Below, piece after piece: positions 23,328-32,392 of a stretch of 64,000 bases of DNA (its first letter is position 1; each line of letters opens with the position of its first letter). Both the position numbers and the translations under genes were made by a program. The notes beneath the pieces were generated by a model. The model saw only the letters and a program-made list of their open reading frames with translations. It did no database searches and was not told the origin of the DNA. Source of the stretch: Selenomonadales bacterium. Lineage in GTDB: Bacteria > Bacillota > Negativicutes > Sporomusales > UBA7701. The stretch is taken from assembly GCA_029976065.1 (NCBI GenBank), contig JARKNV010000079.1:114151-178150 (forward strand), written 5' to 3'.

Positions 23328-23361
23328 AATCGCCGCAAAGACCTGAACGGAGGTATGACCT

Positions 23362-23604
23362 ATGTCTAGAGAATTGATCGACAGCCGCCTCATGGAAATT
23401 CTCCCCAAGAAAGAATACTGGCGTTTGAAAGCCGAGGCCGAGCAGGCCTACAGCCGGATAGAACGGCAGGCGCCCCGCGAAGTTCTCGCCGACCTGGCGG
23501 AACTGGTGAACGTGATGTACAAGATCGAAGCCAAGCTGCTTGACGACCGTCTGGGAGAAACGAATACCGATTGGGCTCAGGGCACGATGGCGACCCTGGC
23601 GTAA
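23362..23604 (+). CDS. 80-residue helical small protein, paralogue of the previous gene
   Basis: Same length and fold pattern as the gene at 23085, with the shared ILPxKEY motif at residues 13-19 and IERQAPREVLADLAELV corresponding to IERGANEKVLRDVLDLL. The C-terminus differs (GETNTDWAQGTMATLA). A tandem duplication that has diverged is the simplest reading. GGAGG lies upstream of the ATG at 23362. There is no membrane segment or signal. Function unknown; the pairing suggests a hetero-oligomer. Confidence 0.75.
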   Translation: MSRELIDSRLMEILPKKEYWRLKAEAEQAYSRIERQAPREVLADLAELVNVMYKIEAKLLDDRLGETNTDWAQGTMATLA

Positions 23605-23647
23605 CAGCCGCTGCGGGCCCGGATAATCGAAACGGGAGAGGATTATA

Positions 23648-23959
23648 ATGACTAAAAATGCCGCCTGTCCGGCAGACCCGATATACGCCGACCTCATGAG
23701 CAAGGCCGCGCTCGACGCGGGTGCGACCCTCACGCTGATCGCAGCCCTCGAAGCCGTCTTCGCCGGCCGGGAAGAAAGCGAAGCACTGGCAGGCGCCGGA
23801 GTGACGGAAGCGGTCCGCGCCCTGCCGGGCAAAACGCCCGGCGAACTGGCCGGCGAGACCGCCGCCCTGCGCGTCCTGGCCGACGGTCCCGCAGGCATGG
23901 CCAAAATCGTCGCCCTGCGGGATTCCCTCTACAGATACCAGTCGCTATACGAAAGCTGA
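23648..23959 (+). CDS. 103-residue Ala-rich hypothetical protein, last gene of the sigma-54 operon
   Basis: The sequence is Ala/Leu/Glu-rich (TLTLIAALEAVFAGREESEALAGAG) and predicted helical; the C-terminus ends in KIVALRDSLYRYQSLYES. No signal peptide, no cysteine motif apart from one Cys near the start, no known family. GGGAGAGG lies upstream of the ATG. A strong terminator follows 3 nt after the stop, so this closes the operon begun at 22893. It may work with the paired helical proteins, but nothing in the sequence shows how. Confidence 0.72.
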   Translation: MTKNAACPADPIYADLMSKAALDAGATLTLIAALEAVFAGREESEALAGAGVTEAVRALPGKTPGELAGETAALRVLADGPAGMAKIVALRDSLYRYQSLYES

Positions 23960-23962
23960 CGC

Positions 23963-23991
23963 AAAAAGGCGATCGAAAGATCGCCTTTTTT
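23963..23991 (+). terminator. Terminator of the small-protein operon
   Basis: AAAAAGGCGATC, tetraloop GAAA, GATCGCCTTTTT and one further T. Perfect 12-bp stem with T-tract. Confidence 0.95.
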
Positions 23992-24105
23992 GTCTCTGGC
24001 GGCAAGGATTTGCCGCCCCCCGTGTCCCTTTCGCGCAAAAAATGGTAAGATATTGCTGTAAGTCATTACTGGCGCGTAAAACGCAACAGGGGAGGGGCAT
24101 GGTCC

Positions 24106-25758
24106 ATGAACTTGCCGGCCAGGCCGACGACAACAAGGCGGTTGCCGACAGCAAGCCCCGCCGGGCTGTTCAGCCCGCAGCGGCTGCTTATCGCCGCCCT
24201 GGCGCTCCTGGCCGCCGTCGGCTTTTGCCAGCTGTGGGCGGCGCGGGTCGACAGAACGCTGCTCGTCGCCGAAGCGCAGCTGGTCGACTCCCAGATCGCC
24301 TTGAAGGCCACCCTCTCCTCGGCCACCGCCCAGCTCGCCCTGCTCAGGGTCGGCCTTGAGCAGGAACTCAGCGATCCCGCCCCGCGGCCCCGTCCGCCGG
24401 CGGACGGCTGGCTCCGGCCCGTCCCGGGGCGATCCGCCTTCGCCGGGCCGACGCCGGCTTCGTCGCCCGGCGGTCCGGCCAGCAACATAACCCTCGCCGC
24501 CCCCCTGCCGGCGCCGGACGGCGAACGGGCCGCCGAACTGGCGGCCGCCGCCGGGCAAACACCCCTGTTCGCCGCCGTCAAAAACAACCTCGGCAACGTC
24601 ACCTGGGTCTACTACTACTCGCTCAATAAAATACTGGCGATTTACCCCTACGAACAAGGCAGCGTCTATTGGTCGGACGCCCTGCTAGACCGGGACATCG
24701 TCGCCAACGCCGCCCCGGACCGCAACCCCGCCCGCGGCTGCTACTGGAGCGACCTCTACGCCGACAGCGCCGGCAAAGGGCTGATGTGCTCGGTCGTCAA
24801 CCCGGTCTATGACCGCCAGGGCAGGTTCCGCGGCATCGTCGGCTTCGACTTCACCGTCGACACCCTCATCACCTACCTCAACGGCGAGGAACTGGCGATC
24901 GGCACCCCCTTCATCGTCAACGAAGCCGGCCAACTGCTCGCCCATCCCACCCTCGTCAAATCATCGGACAATAAAATCGCCACCATCGAGAACGCCCTGC
25001 CGCCGGCCCTCCGGCCGGAGGCCAACCGCCTCCTGGCGCTTCCCCCCGGAGGCTTCGCGGCTGTCGGCGACTCGTACGTCGCCGCGCTCGACCTCGGGGC
25101 CGCCCCCTGGCGGGTGCTGTTCATCGTCGACAAACGACGCCTCGGGCTCTCCGTCCTCGGCGACATGCCCTTCGAAATCGCCGGTCTGGGCCTGTTGCTG
25201 CTCGCCGGGTACTATTTCCTCAAAACCGTCCGCCTCAGCGAAGAACTGGCCCGCCTCGCCGTCACCGATCCGCTGTCCGGGCTCGCCAACCGCCGCCGCT
25301 TCATGGACGTCCTCCGCGGCGAAATTGAGCGCTCGCGCCGCAGCGGCAAGCCCTTCGCCCTCCTCATGCTCGACATCGACCACTTCAAGCGCGTCAACGA
25401 CACCTACGGCCACAACGTCGGCGACAAAGTCATCATCGCCCTCGCACGGACAATCGCCGCCGCTGTGCGGGAAATCGACACCGCCGCCCGCCTCGGCGGC
25501 GAGGAATTTGCCGTCATCCTGCCCGAAACCGGACTCGCCGGGGCCCTCGTCGTCGCCGAACGCCTGCGCCTCGCCGTTCAGGCCATGGACGTCAGGGCCG
25601 AGGACGGCGCGCCCTTCCGGATCACCGTAAGCCTCGGCGCCGCCGAGTGGAGCGCCGGCGCCGCCCCCGAAGAACTGCTGCGCCGGGCGGACAGCGCCCT
25701 CTACGCCAGCAAAACCGGCGGGCGGAACCGGGTCACTCCCTACAGCGGCACCCCCTGA
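24106..25758 (+). CDS. Membrane diguanylate cyclase with dCache-like sensor
   Basis: 550 residues. A membrane helix at about 28-47, an extracytoplasmic Cache-type sensor (about 50-355, with NPARGCYWSDLYADSAGKG and GIVGFDFTVDTLITYL), and a second membrane helix at about 360-382 precede a GGDEF domain. The active-site loop is GGEEF at residues 464-468, so c-di-GMP synthesis from GTP is expected. REID five residues before it is the RxxD inhibitory site, so product feedback is likely. The ATG follows GGGGAGGGG by 8 nt. It is monocistronic with its own terminator. The ligand is probably a small organic molecule, but is unknown. Confidence 0.93.
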   Translation: MNLPARPTTTRRLPTASPAGLFSPQRLLIAALALLAAVGFCQLWAARVDRTLLVAEAQLVDSQIALKATLSSATAQLALLRVGLEQELSDPAPRPRPPADGWLRPVPGRSAFAGPTPASSPGGPASNITLAAPLPAPDGERAAELAAAAGQTPLFAAVKNNLGNVTWVYYYSLNKILAIYPYEQGSVYWSDALLDRDIVANAAPDRNPARGCYWSDLYADSAGKGLMCSVVNPVYDRQGRFRGIVGFDFTVDTLITYLNGEELAIGTPFIVNEAGQLLAHPTLVKSSDNKIATIENALPPALRPEANRLLALPPGGFAAVGDSYVAALDLGAAPWRVLFIVDKRRLGLSVLGDMPFEIAGLGLLLLAGYYFLKTVRLSEELARLAVTDPLSGLANRRRFMDVLRGEIERSRRSGKPFALLMLDIDHFKRVNDTYGHNVGDKVIIALARTIAAAVREIDTAARLGGEEFAVILPETGLAGALVVAERLRLAVQAMDVRAEDGAPFRITVSLGAAEWSAGAAPEELLRRADSALYASKTGGRNRVTPYSGTP

Positions 25759-25771
25759 TGCCAGGCCGAAA

Positions 25772-25809
25772 GCGGCGGGCGGTCCTCACCGGACCGCCCG
25801 CCGCCTTTT
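25772..25809 (+). terminator. Terminator of the diguanylate cyclase gene
   Basis: GCGGCGGGCGGTCC and GGACCGCCCGCCGC form a perfect 14-bp stem with a 5-nt loop, followed by CTTTT. Confidence 0.9.
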
Positions 25810-25941
25810 CGCCGGCAAATTCCGGAACCCGCCGCCCGTCGCCGCCCGGGCCGGTTGGCTACGCAAAAGCTCCCGCCGGCATAACCGCTGGCCTGGCGGC
25901 ATATCTTCCAGGGAAGACACTCATGCCGGGAGGTGGCGAAA

Positions 25942-26658
25942 TTGAAAACGGCCCGCCTGGTATTGCCGGCCATGGTCCTTGCCGCCATGGCGGTCGCCGG
26001 CACCCAGCCCGCCCTGTGGCAGGACACACGCGCCGTCACCCACGTACCGACGTCGGCCAAAGTCATCGCCCTCACCATCGACGACGGGCCGCATTACAAA
26101 ACGACCCCGGAAATACTGGCGGTCTTGAAAGACAAGCAAGTTAGGGCAACCTTCTTCGTCCTGGGCGAAAACGCCGTCCGGAACCCCGAGCTCGTCGCCC
26201 GGGAAGAAGCCGACGGGCACGAGATCGCCGTCCACGGCTACCATCACGCCTCGCTCGCCAAACTGGCCAAAAAGGAGGTCGCCGCCGAACTCGCCGCCGC
26301 CGAAAAAGCCCTCGGACGCGCTGCCGCCGGCCGGCTGTCCCTCTTCCGTCCCCCCGGCGGCCTGTATGGCGACGGCGTGGTCGCCGCCGCCCGCGAACGG
26401 GGCTACACCCTCGTCCTGTGGGACATCGATCCCCACGACTGGGCCCGCCCGCCGGTCGCCAACGTCGTGGCCGCCGTCCTGAAAAGAGCGGCGCCCGGCA
26501 GCATCGTCCTCCTCCATGACGGTCAATACCCGCTGCCGACCGCCAGAGCCCTGGAAATCATAATCGACCGCCTGCGGGCCGACGGATACGAACTGGTCAC
26601 CGTCAGCGAACTGCTCCGGCTTAACGAACGGCGGGCGGCGCAATCGGGAATACTATAA
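25942..26658 (+). CDS. Polysaccharide deacetylase (NodB/CE4 family)
   Basis: 238 residues with an N-terminal signal sequence or anchor (LVLPAMVLAAMAVAGTQPA). The CE4 motifs are in order: LTIDDGPH (catalytic and metal Asp), VHGYHHASLAKL (His pair of the metal site), RPPGGLYGD and LWDIDPHDW, with a final LLHDG. It removes N- or O-acetyl groups from peptidoglycan or a cell-surface polysaccharide outside the membrane. TTG at 25942 is preferred over GTG at 25933 because the GGGAGG box overlaps the latter. It stands alone between the cyclase and trkA genes. Confidence 0.92.
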   Translation: MKTARLVLPAMVLAAMAVAGTQPALWQDTRAVTHVPTSAKVIALTIDDGPHYKTTPEILAVLKDKQVRATFFVLGENAVRNPELVAREEADGHEIAVHGYHHASLAKLAKKEVAAELAAAEKALGRAAAGRLSLFRPPGGLYGDGVVAAARERGYTLVLWDIDPHDWARPPVANVVAAVLKRAAPGSIVLLHDGQYPLPTARALEIIIDRLRADGYELVTVSELLRLNERRAAQSGIL

Positions 26659-26787
26659 AGCAGCCCCAAGGTCCGCCAGATGAAAAACTGTGCGCAGGTT
26701 ACAGCATCTTCCACGACAATAAAGGTTTTTAGGGGAGCAGGTAGAATAATACATTGCTATTTTGTCGCTAAATCATAGAGGTGAATG

Positions 26788-28131
26788 ATGAAAATCGTAA
26801 TCGTCGGCGCCGGCAAGGTCGGGTATACGCTGGCCCAGAAACTCACCCAGGAAAATCACGACGTAATTGTCATCGAGCAGGACGACGAGCGGCGCTCGAT
26901 CGTCGAGCATCATCTTGACGTTATGACAATCGCCGGCAACGGCGCCAGCCCCCGGGTTCTCTCCGAAATCGGCCTCGGCGACGTCGGCCTGATGATTGCC
27001 GTCACCGACAGCGACGAAGTCAACATGATCGCCTGCGTCGCCGCCAAGCAGCACGGCGTGCCCAAGGTCATCGCCAGGGTGCGCAACACCGAGTATCTCG
27101 AGGAAGACTGCCAGCAGTTCGGCCGGACGCTCGGGATCGACCTGCTCATCAACCCCGAAATGGTGACGGCCGTTGAAATCAGCCAGATCCTCAAAACCCC
27201 CGCCGCTCTCGACGTCGAGGACTTCGCCGGCGGCAAGGTGCGCCTCCTCGAAGTCAAAGTCCGCCAGAACTCGCCGTTCAGCGGCGTGCCGCTCAAGGAC
27301 CTGCCCCTGCCCGACAACGTTCTCATCGCCGGCATCCTCCGCAAAGCCAAAATGATCATCCCCAGCGGCCGCGACGCCATCGAGGACAACGACAGCGTCT
27401 TCTTCCTCGGCGAAAAGGACGCCATCTGCCGCATGGAGCCGCACTTCGACCAGACGCGGTCGCGGGTGGAACGCATCCTCATCATCGGCGCCGGCCGCAT
27501 CGGCCGCAACCTGGCGATCCTCATGGAAAAAGGCGGCTACACCGTCAAGGTGGTCGAAAAGGACCGCCGCCGCTGCGAAGAACTCGCCAAAGCCGTCAAT
27601 GACACCCTCGTCATCTGCGGCGACGGCACCGACGCCGACCTGCTCGCCGAGGAAGGCATCGGCGACTTCGACGCCGTCGTCTGCCTCACCGACGACGACA
27701 AGCTCAATCTCCTCGTCGCCCTCATGGCCAAGAACCTCGGCGCCCAGAAAACCTTCGCCCGCGTCGGCCGGCCGGAATTCATCCCCCTGATGGAGCAGGT
27801 CGGCGTCGACGTCGTCTTCTCGCCCCGCCTCCTCACCGCGGGCGCCATCCTTCGGCAGGTGCGGCGCGAAGAAGTCGTCGCCCTCACCCTCCTCGAGGGC
27901 GCCAAAGCCGAAGCCATCGAGGTCGACGTGCGCACAGGCAGCCCCGTCATCGGCAAGCCGCTCCGCGACGTCAAATTCCCCCGCCAGGTGCTGGTCGGCG
28001 CGGTCGTCAGGAACGGCAGCACCTTCATCCCCAACGGCAAAAGCGTGCTTGAAGCCGGCGACAAGATCGTTCTCTTCACCCTGCCGGACAACGCCGCCAA
28101 AATTCTCGACTTCGTAGAAAGCAAGGGTTAA
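26788..28131 (+). CDS. trkA: Trk system potassium-uptake regulator TrkA
   Basis: 447 residues built of two RCK halves: Rossmann motifs IVIVGAGKVGYTLAQ (residues 2-16) and ILIIGAGRIGRNLAI (about 232), each followed by a TrkA_C domain. It is the cytoplasmic NAD(H)/ATP-binding gate of the TrkH potassium channel-transporter encoded directly after it (8-nt gap). ATG at 26788 is chosen for spacing to GAGGTGA; another ATG one codon earlier is possible. Confidence 0.95.
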   Translation: MKIVIVGAGKVGYTLAQKLTQENHDVIVIEQDDERRSIVEHHLDVMTIAGNGASPRVLSEIGLGDVGLMIAVTDSDEVNMIACVAAKQHGVPKVIARVRNTEYLEEDCQQFGRTLGIDLLINPEMVTAVEISQILKTPAALDVEDFAGGKVRLLEVKVRQNSPFSGVPLKDLPLPDNVLIAGILRKAKMIIPSGRDAIEDNDSVFFLGEKDAICRMEPHFDQTRSRVERILIIGAGRIGRNLAILMEKGGYTVKVVEKDRRRCEELAKAVNDTLVICGDGTDADLLAEEGIGDFDAVVCLTDDDKLNLLVALMAKNLGAQKTFARVGRPEFIPLMEQVGVDVVFSPRLLTAGAILRQVRREEVVALTLLEGAKAEAIEVDVRTGSPVIGKPLRDVKFPRQVLVGAVVRNGSTFIPNGKSVLEAGDKIVLFTLPDNAAKILDFVESKG

Positions 28132-28139
28132 AAGCAACC

Positions 28140-29612
28140 ATGGGAATACGGATCGTTGCCCGCCTGCTGGGGAGGATACTGAGCGCATACGCCCTCTTCA
28201 TGCTCGTCCCCCTCTGCTATGCATTGCTTACCCGCGAAACCGTCTACACCGCCTTCATCTTGTCCGCCTGCGTGACCGCCGGCCTCGGGGCGCTGCTCTT
28301 CTACGGCGGCGAAGAGCCCGGGCGTATCGGCGTCCACGAAGGCTACCTGATCGTCGCCGGCGCATGGGTGTTCGCCAGCTTCCTCGGCGCGCTGCCCTAC
28401 TGGTTTTCCGGCTGGGTGCCCACCTATCTCGACGCCGTTTTCGAAACAGGCTCCGGCCTCACCACCACCGGGGCCAGCATCATTGCCGACGTCGAAATCC
28501 TGCCCCGCAGCCTGCTGCTGTGGCGCAGCATGACCCACTGGCTGGGCGGCATGGGCATCATCGTCCTCTTCCTCGTCTTCCTCACCAACGTCGGCGCCGA
28601 CGCCGTCAACCTCTTCCGCGCCGAATCCCCGGGGCCGACGGTCGACCGGGTGCTGCCCCGCATCCGCACCATGGCGGTCAAACTATGGCAGATGTACGTA
28701 CTGTTCACAGCCATCCAGATCGTCCTCCTGTGGCTCGCCGGCATGGACCTGTTCGACGCCGTCAACCACACCTTCGCCACCATGGCCACCGGCGGCTTCT
28801 CCACCAAAAACGCCAGCATCAAGTACTACGACAACCTTGCCATCGAACTCATCATCGTCTTCTTCATGCTCCTCGCCGGCGGCAACTTCGGCCTCTACTA
28901 CCTGGGCTGGCGCAAAGGGCTCGGCAAGATCCTCCGCGACCGCGAATTCCGGCTTTACCTCGGCATCGTCCTGGCCTCCACCCTATCCATCGCCGCCCTC
29001 CTGTACTGGGGCTCCGGCATCGATCCCGCCACCGGCCTCCGCGACGCGCTGTTCACCGTCTCATCGATCATAACGACCACCGGCTTCGTCACCGCCGATT
29101 TCGACCAGTGGCCGCCGGCGACCAAAATCATCCTCCTGATGCTGATGTTCATCGGCGGCTGCGCCGGCTCGACCGCCGGCGGCATCAAAGTCGTCCGCCT
29201 GCTCATCCTCATGAAGGATGCTGCCCTGTCGCTCCTGCACGCCGTCCACCCCCGGCTGGTGTCCTCGCTCAAAATCGACCAGAAACCCGTCGACCCGGCC
29301 GTCCTCCACATGGTTCTGCAGTTCTTTTTCCTCTACATCCTCATCTTCTTCGTCTCCCTCCTGCTGGTCACCGCCACCGGGCTAGAGCCGTTCGACGCCA
29401 TCGGGGCGGTCGCCGCCACCCTCGGCAACGTCGGCCCGGGGTTCGGCACCGTCGGCCCCACGACAACCTACTGCGACCTCCACCCGTTCGCCAAGGCGGT
29501 CCTCACCGCCGACATGCTGCTTGGCCGCCTTGAGCTCTTCACCTTCCTCGTCCTCTTCCACCCCGAATTCTGGCAGCCGTATACGCTCAGAGGAAGAATG
29601 ATCCGCCGCTGA
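28140..29612 (+). CDS. trkH: Trk system potassium-uptake membrane protein TrkH
   Basis: 490 residues. The four M-P-M repeats of the superfamily are recognisable by their filter segments TTGASI, ATGGFST, TTGFVT and NVGPGFG. An HWLGGMGIIV motif precedes the second repeat, as in TrkH/TrkG. With TrkA upstream it forms a potassium uptake complex in the cytoplasmic membrane. Its ribosome site is weak and the 8-nt distance from trkA suggests translational coupling. A strong bidirectional terminator separates it from the convergent cbi operon. Confidence 0.95.
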   Translation: MGIRIVARLLGRILSAYALFMLVPLCYALLTRETVYTAFILSACVTAGLGALLFYGGEEPGRIGVHEGYLIVAGAWVFASFLGALPYWFSGWVPTYLDAVFETGSGLTTTGASIIADVEILPRSLLLWRSMTHWLGGMGIIVLFLVFLTNVGADAVNLFRAESPGPTVDRVLPRIRTMAVKLWQMYVLFTAIQIVLLWLAGMDLFDAVNHTFATMATGGFSTKNASIKYYDNLAIELIIVFFMLLAGGNFGLYYLGWRKGLGKILRDREFRLYLGIVLASTLSIAALLYWGSGIDPATGLRDALFTVSSIITTTGFVTADFDQWPPATKIILLMLMFIGGCAGSTAGGIKVVRLLILMKDAALSLLHAVHPRLVSSLKIDQKPVDPAVLHMVLQFFFLYILIFFVSLLLVTATGLEPFDAIGAVAATLGNVGPGFGTVGPTTTYCDLHPFAKAVLTADMLLGRLELFTFLVLFHPEFWQPYTLRGRMIRR

Positions 29613-29623
29613 CAACAGACAAA

Positions 29624-29649
29624 AACGCCGCCCGGCCGGGCGGCGTTTC
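29624..29649. terminator. Bidirectional terminator between trkH and cbiO
   Basis: A perfect palindrome, AAACGCCGCCCGG followed directly by its reverse complement, lies 12 nt after trkH and 10 nt after cbiO. Confidence 0.8.
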
Positions 29650-29658
29650 TCGTCGTCG

Positions 29659-30489
29659 TTATTTCTTCCTCAGCAGCGCCAGCAGCTCGGCGCAAGTGCG
29701 GGGCGCAGCGTCCCCGGGAAAAGCCCCCTCTTTACCCAGCGCCGCGGACAACTCCGCGAGAACGGGACGGGCGAACCCGAGAGCGGCGTGGTCGGGACGG
29801 GCGAGAATCTCGGCGGGGGGGCCGGCGGCAACCGTTTTGCCGCCCGCCAGCACATACACAATGTCGGCCCACGTCCACGCCCAGTCCACATCGTGGGTGG
29901 CCACCACCAGCGTCTTGCCGGCGGCGTGGAGCATCGCCAGCGTATCCTTCAGGCTGGTCAGCCCCGGGTAATCGAGAGCGGCGGTCGGTTCGTCCATCAC
30001 CAGCGCGTCGGGCTCCATCGCCAGCACGCCCGCGATCGCCACCCGTTTCTTCTGGCCCTGGCTGAGGAAATGGACCGGCGACCCCCGGTGCTCCAGCATG
30101 CCCACCGCGTCCAGCGCGGCCTCGGCCCGCCGCACCGCCTCGCCTGCGGCCAGCCCCAGATTCATCGGGCCAAAAACCACGTCATCGAGCACATTGCCGG
30201 CGAATAACTGGGTATCGGGGTCCTGGAAAACCAGGCCGACCTTCTGGCGCAGCGCCGACAAGAAATCGCCGCCGTAGCGGTACGGCCGCCCCTGGTAGCG
30301 AAGCTCACCCGCCAGCGGGCGCAGAATCGCGTTGATATGCAGGAACAGGGTCGACTTGCCGGCGCCGTTCGGGCCGACCAAAGCCACGCGGCTGCCGGCC
30401 GGGATGGCGAGCGACGCGCCGTCCAGGGCCAGGTTGCCGGGGCGGTAGCGGAAAGTGATGTTGTCGGCGGCAATCAAAGGCGCGGTCAT
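29659..30489 (-). CDS. cbiO: Cobalt ECF transporter ATPase CbiO
   Basis: 276-residue ABC ATPase: Walker A GPNGAGKST near residue 45, Q-loop VFQDPDTQLF, signature LSQGQKKR and Walker B ALVMDEPTAALD, then THDVDWAW as H-loop. The QDPDTQ pattern is typical of ECF-type energising ATPases. It is the last gene of cbiMNQO and powers Co2+ uptake by CbiMN through CbiQ. The ATG at 30489 has GGAGG 5 nt upstream; the longer open frame lacks a ribosome site. Confidence 0.95.
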   Translation of the reverse strand: MTAPLIAADNITFRYRPGNLALDGASLAIPAGSRVALVGPNGAGKSTLFLHINAILRPLAGELRYQGRPYRYGGDFLSALRQKVGLVFQDPDTQLFAGNVLDDVVFGPMNLGLAAGEAVRRAEAALDAVGMLEHRGSPVHFLSQGQKKRVAIAGVLAMEPDALVMDEPTAALDYPGLTSLKDTLAMLHAAGKTLVVATHDVDWAWTWADIVYVLAGGKTVAAGPPAEILARPDHAALGFARPVLAELSAALGKEGAFPGDAAPRTCAELLALLRKK

Positions 30490-30547
30490 AGGAGCCTCCA
30501 GCAAATACAATAGGCCTGCTTAAAAAGGCCCGGCAGATCAGGTCCCG

Positions 30548-31309
30548 CTACAGTACCCCCGCGCCGGCCAATACGGCCAGCAGGCAAATGATCGCGGCCA
30601 GCCGGGCGGGGCTCGCCGTCTGGGGCGGGTAATAATGGGTCAGGCGGCCCTGGTAATTGCGGGCCGCCAGGGCAACGCCAAGCTCGTTCGCGGTCAAGAA
30701 AGCCTTGCGGCCCACGCTCGCCGCCAGCAGCGCCAGCGAATTCAGCGACCGCCGCGGGCCCGCGTAGCCCAGCCGGGACTGCTGGGCGGTGTAAATCTGC
30801 CCGGCGGCGGCCAGAAATACGAAAATAAAGCGGTAGGTCAGCAGGGCGATCTCGCTCACCCCCCGGAGGCCGGGGAACCTGGCCAGCCAGGCGGTCGCAT
30901 AAGCCGCCGGCGTCGTCGTCGCCAGCATCAGCAGGCAGGACACCGCCGCCAGGCTGCGCAGCAGCAGCTCGCCCGCCGTCGCCAGTCCGGCCGCCGTAAC
31001 GCCCACATAAACCCCTCCCGCCTGGAAAGACGCCACCGCCGCGAACGGCCCGCCGGCCACGCTCACGGTCGCGCCCGCCAGCCCGGCGGCCAGAAAAGCC
31101 CCCGGCGCCAGCCACAGCCGTGCGATATATCCCGCCGGGATGTGGGCCGCCAGCATCACCGCGTGCATCGCCACGAAAACCGCGGCCAGCGCGGCGGGGC
31201 GGGGCAGGGCGAGCGCCAGCACGAGCGAGCCGCCGCCAAGCAGCAGCTTCTCGCCGATGCTCACCTTGCTAAACGCGTTGTTATACGCGAGGTAGTCGAG
31301 ATACAGCAT
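30548..31309 (-). CDS. cbiQ: Cobalt ECF transporter T component CbiQ
   Basis: 253-residue membrane protein with five or six helices. The coupling motifs ATTTPAAYATAW and YAGPRRSLNSLALLAASVGRKA (two Ala-Arg-Gly-like coupling helices) mark the transmembrane T component that carries force from CbiO to CbiM. It starts 1 nt after cbiN ends, so translation is coupled. It belongs to the cobalamin-riboswitch operon. Confidence 0.93.
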   Translation of the reverse strand: MLYLDYLAYNNAFSKVSIGEKLLLGGGSLVLALALPRPAALAAVFVAMHAVMLAAHIPAGYIARLWLAPGAFLAAGLAGATVSVAGGPFAAVASFQAGGVYVGVTAAGLATAGELLLRSLAAVSCLLMLATTTPAAYATAWLARFPGLRGVSEIALLTYRFIFVFLAAAGQIYTAQQSRLGYAGPRRSLNSLALLAASVGRKAFLTANELGVALAARNYQGRLTHYYPPQTASPARLAAIICLLAVLAGAGVL

Positions 31310-31310
31310 A

Positions 31311-31577
31311 TCAGCCGGCCGGGCGGCGGCGGTGGCGGTAGGCGAAATAAGCGATAAAGCCCACCCCCAGCGCGGCCTGCAGCGCGAACAGCCACGGCTC
31401 GGCCGCCTCCGAAGGCTCCCACGGCACAGCGGCCCACGGCTTATAATCCGGCCTGAGCTGGCCGATGGCGTCGGTCGCCTGGTCGTCCGTGCCGGCGAAC
31501 TCGCCGCTGATTACGACCGGCGCCAGCACAAAAGCCGCCGCCAAAATTATGTACAAAACGATGCGTCCGATTCTCAT
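31311..31577 (-). CDS. cbiN: Cobalt transporter accessory protein CbiN
   Basis: 88 residues with membrane helices at both ends (IVLYIILAAAFVLAPVVI and WLFALQAALGVGFIAYFAY) and a short extracytoplasmic loop with the family pattern GTDDQATDAIGQLRPDYKPW. CbiN inserts into CbiM and is required for Co2+ transport. ATG at 31577 has GGAAGGGG 8 nt upstream; a TTG seven codons earlier overlaps that box. Confidence 0.93.
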   Translation of the reverse strand: MRIGRIVLYIILAAAFVLAPVVISGEFAGTDDQATDAIGQLRPDYKPWAAVPWEPSEAAEPWLFALQAALGVGFIAYFAYRHRRRPAG

Positions 31578-31627
31578 GGGCAACGCCCCTTCCCGCAATA
31601 GTCATGCTCCTTCGGCTGGCGGTCTTC

Positions 31628-32368
31628 TCAGCGGCCGGCCGGCTCGGTCCCCTTCCACCACACGGGGATGATCCCCTGCTCGCCATAACGCAGCAGCGCG
31701 CTGTAAACCACCACGCTGATAAGGCCCTCGCCCACCGCCAGCGGCAGCTGGGTAAAAGCGAAAATGCCGATGAACTTCGCGTAAGCGGCCGCGAACCCGC
31801 CCACCGGATCAGGGAAAGCCAGCGCCAACTGGCCGGCGGTCACCGCGTAAGTCAGCCAGTCGCCGAGCAGGGCGGCCGTGAACACCGCCAGCCTTTCCGG
31901 GCAGCCCAGCGCCAGCGCCAGGCGAAAAGTCCCCCAGGCGGCGAACGACCCGGCGACCCCCATCGCGAAAGTATTCGCCCCCCAGGTCGTCAGGCCGCCG
32001 TGGGCAAGCAGGAAAGCCTGGAAAAGCAGCACAATGCCGCTCAGCACACTGGAAACAGCCGGGCCGAAAAGAATGGCGCCCAGGCCGACGCCGGTCGGGT
32101 GGGAACTCGAGCCGGCCACCGACGGAACCTTCAGGGCGGACAGGACGAAAATGAACGCCGCCGCCAGACCGAGAAGCATCTTCCGCTCCGGGTAGCGGGC
32201 AAGCACCCGGTTGATCCTGTAAACCCCGTAAACAACGAACGGCAGCACCGCCCCCAGCCAGGCGAGCGCGTGCTCCTTCGGCAGGAACCCCTCCATAATA
32301 TGCATCGCCGCGGCCGTCGCCGGCGACGCCAGCAGCAGCGCGCCCACAGCCAGAATTTTCATACCCAT
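31628..32368 (-). CDS. cbiM: Cobalt transporter substrate-binding component CbiM
   Basis: 246 residues. The cleaved-signal-like N-terminus ends before MHIMEGFLP; in CbiM the His of this processed N-terminus ligates Co2+. About seven membrane helices follow, with SSSHPTGVGLGAILFGP and FLLAHGGLTTWGAN as conserved metal-loop motifs. It is the first structural gene after the cobalamin riboswitch. ATG at 32368 lies 8 nt after AAGGAAGG. Confidence 0.95.
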   Translation of the reverse strand: MGMKILAVGALLLASPATAAAMHIMEGFLPKEHALAWLGAVLPFVVYGVYRINRVLARYPERKMLLGLAAAFIFVLSALKVPSVAGSSSHPTGVGLGAILFGPAVSSVLSGIVLLFQAFLLAHGGLTTWGANTFAMGVAGSFAAWGTFRLALALGCPERLAVFTAALLGDWLTYAVTAGQLALAFPDPVGGFAAAYAKFIGIFAFTQLPLAVGEGLISVVVYSALLRYGEQGIIPVWWKGTEPAGR

Positions 32369-32392
32369 CGATCCAACCTTCCTTTGCAACAA

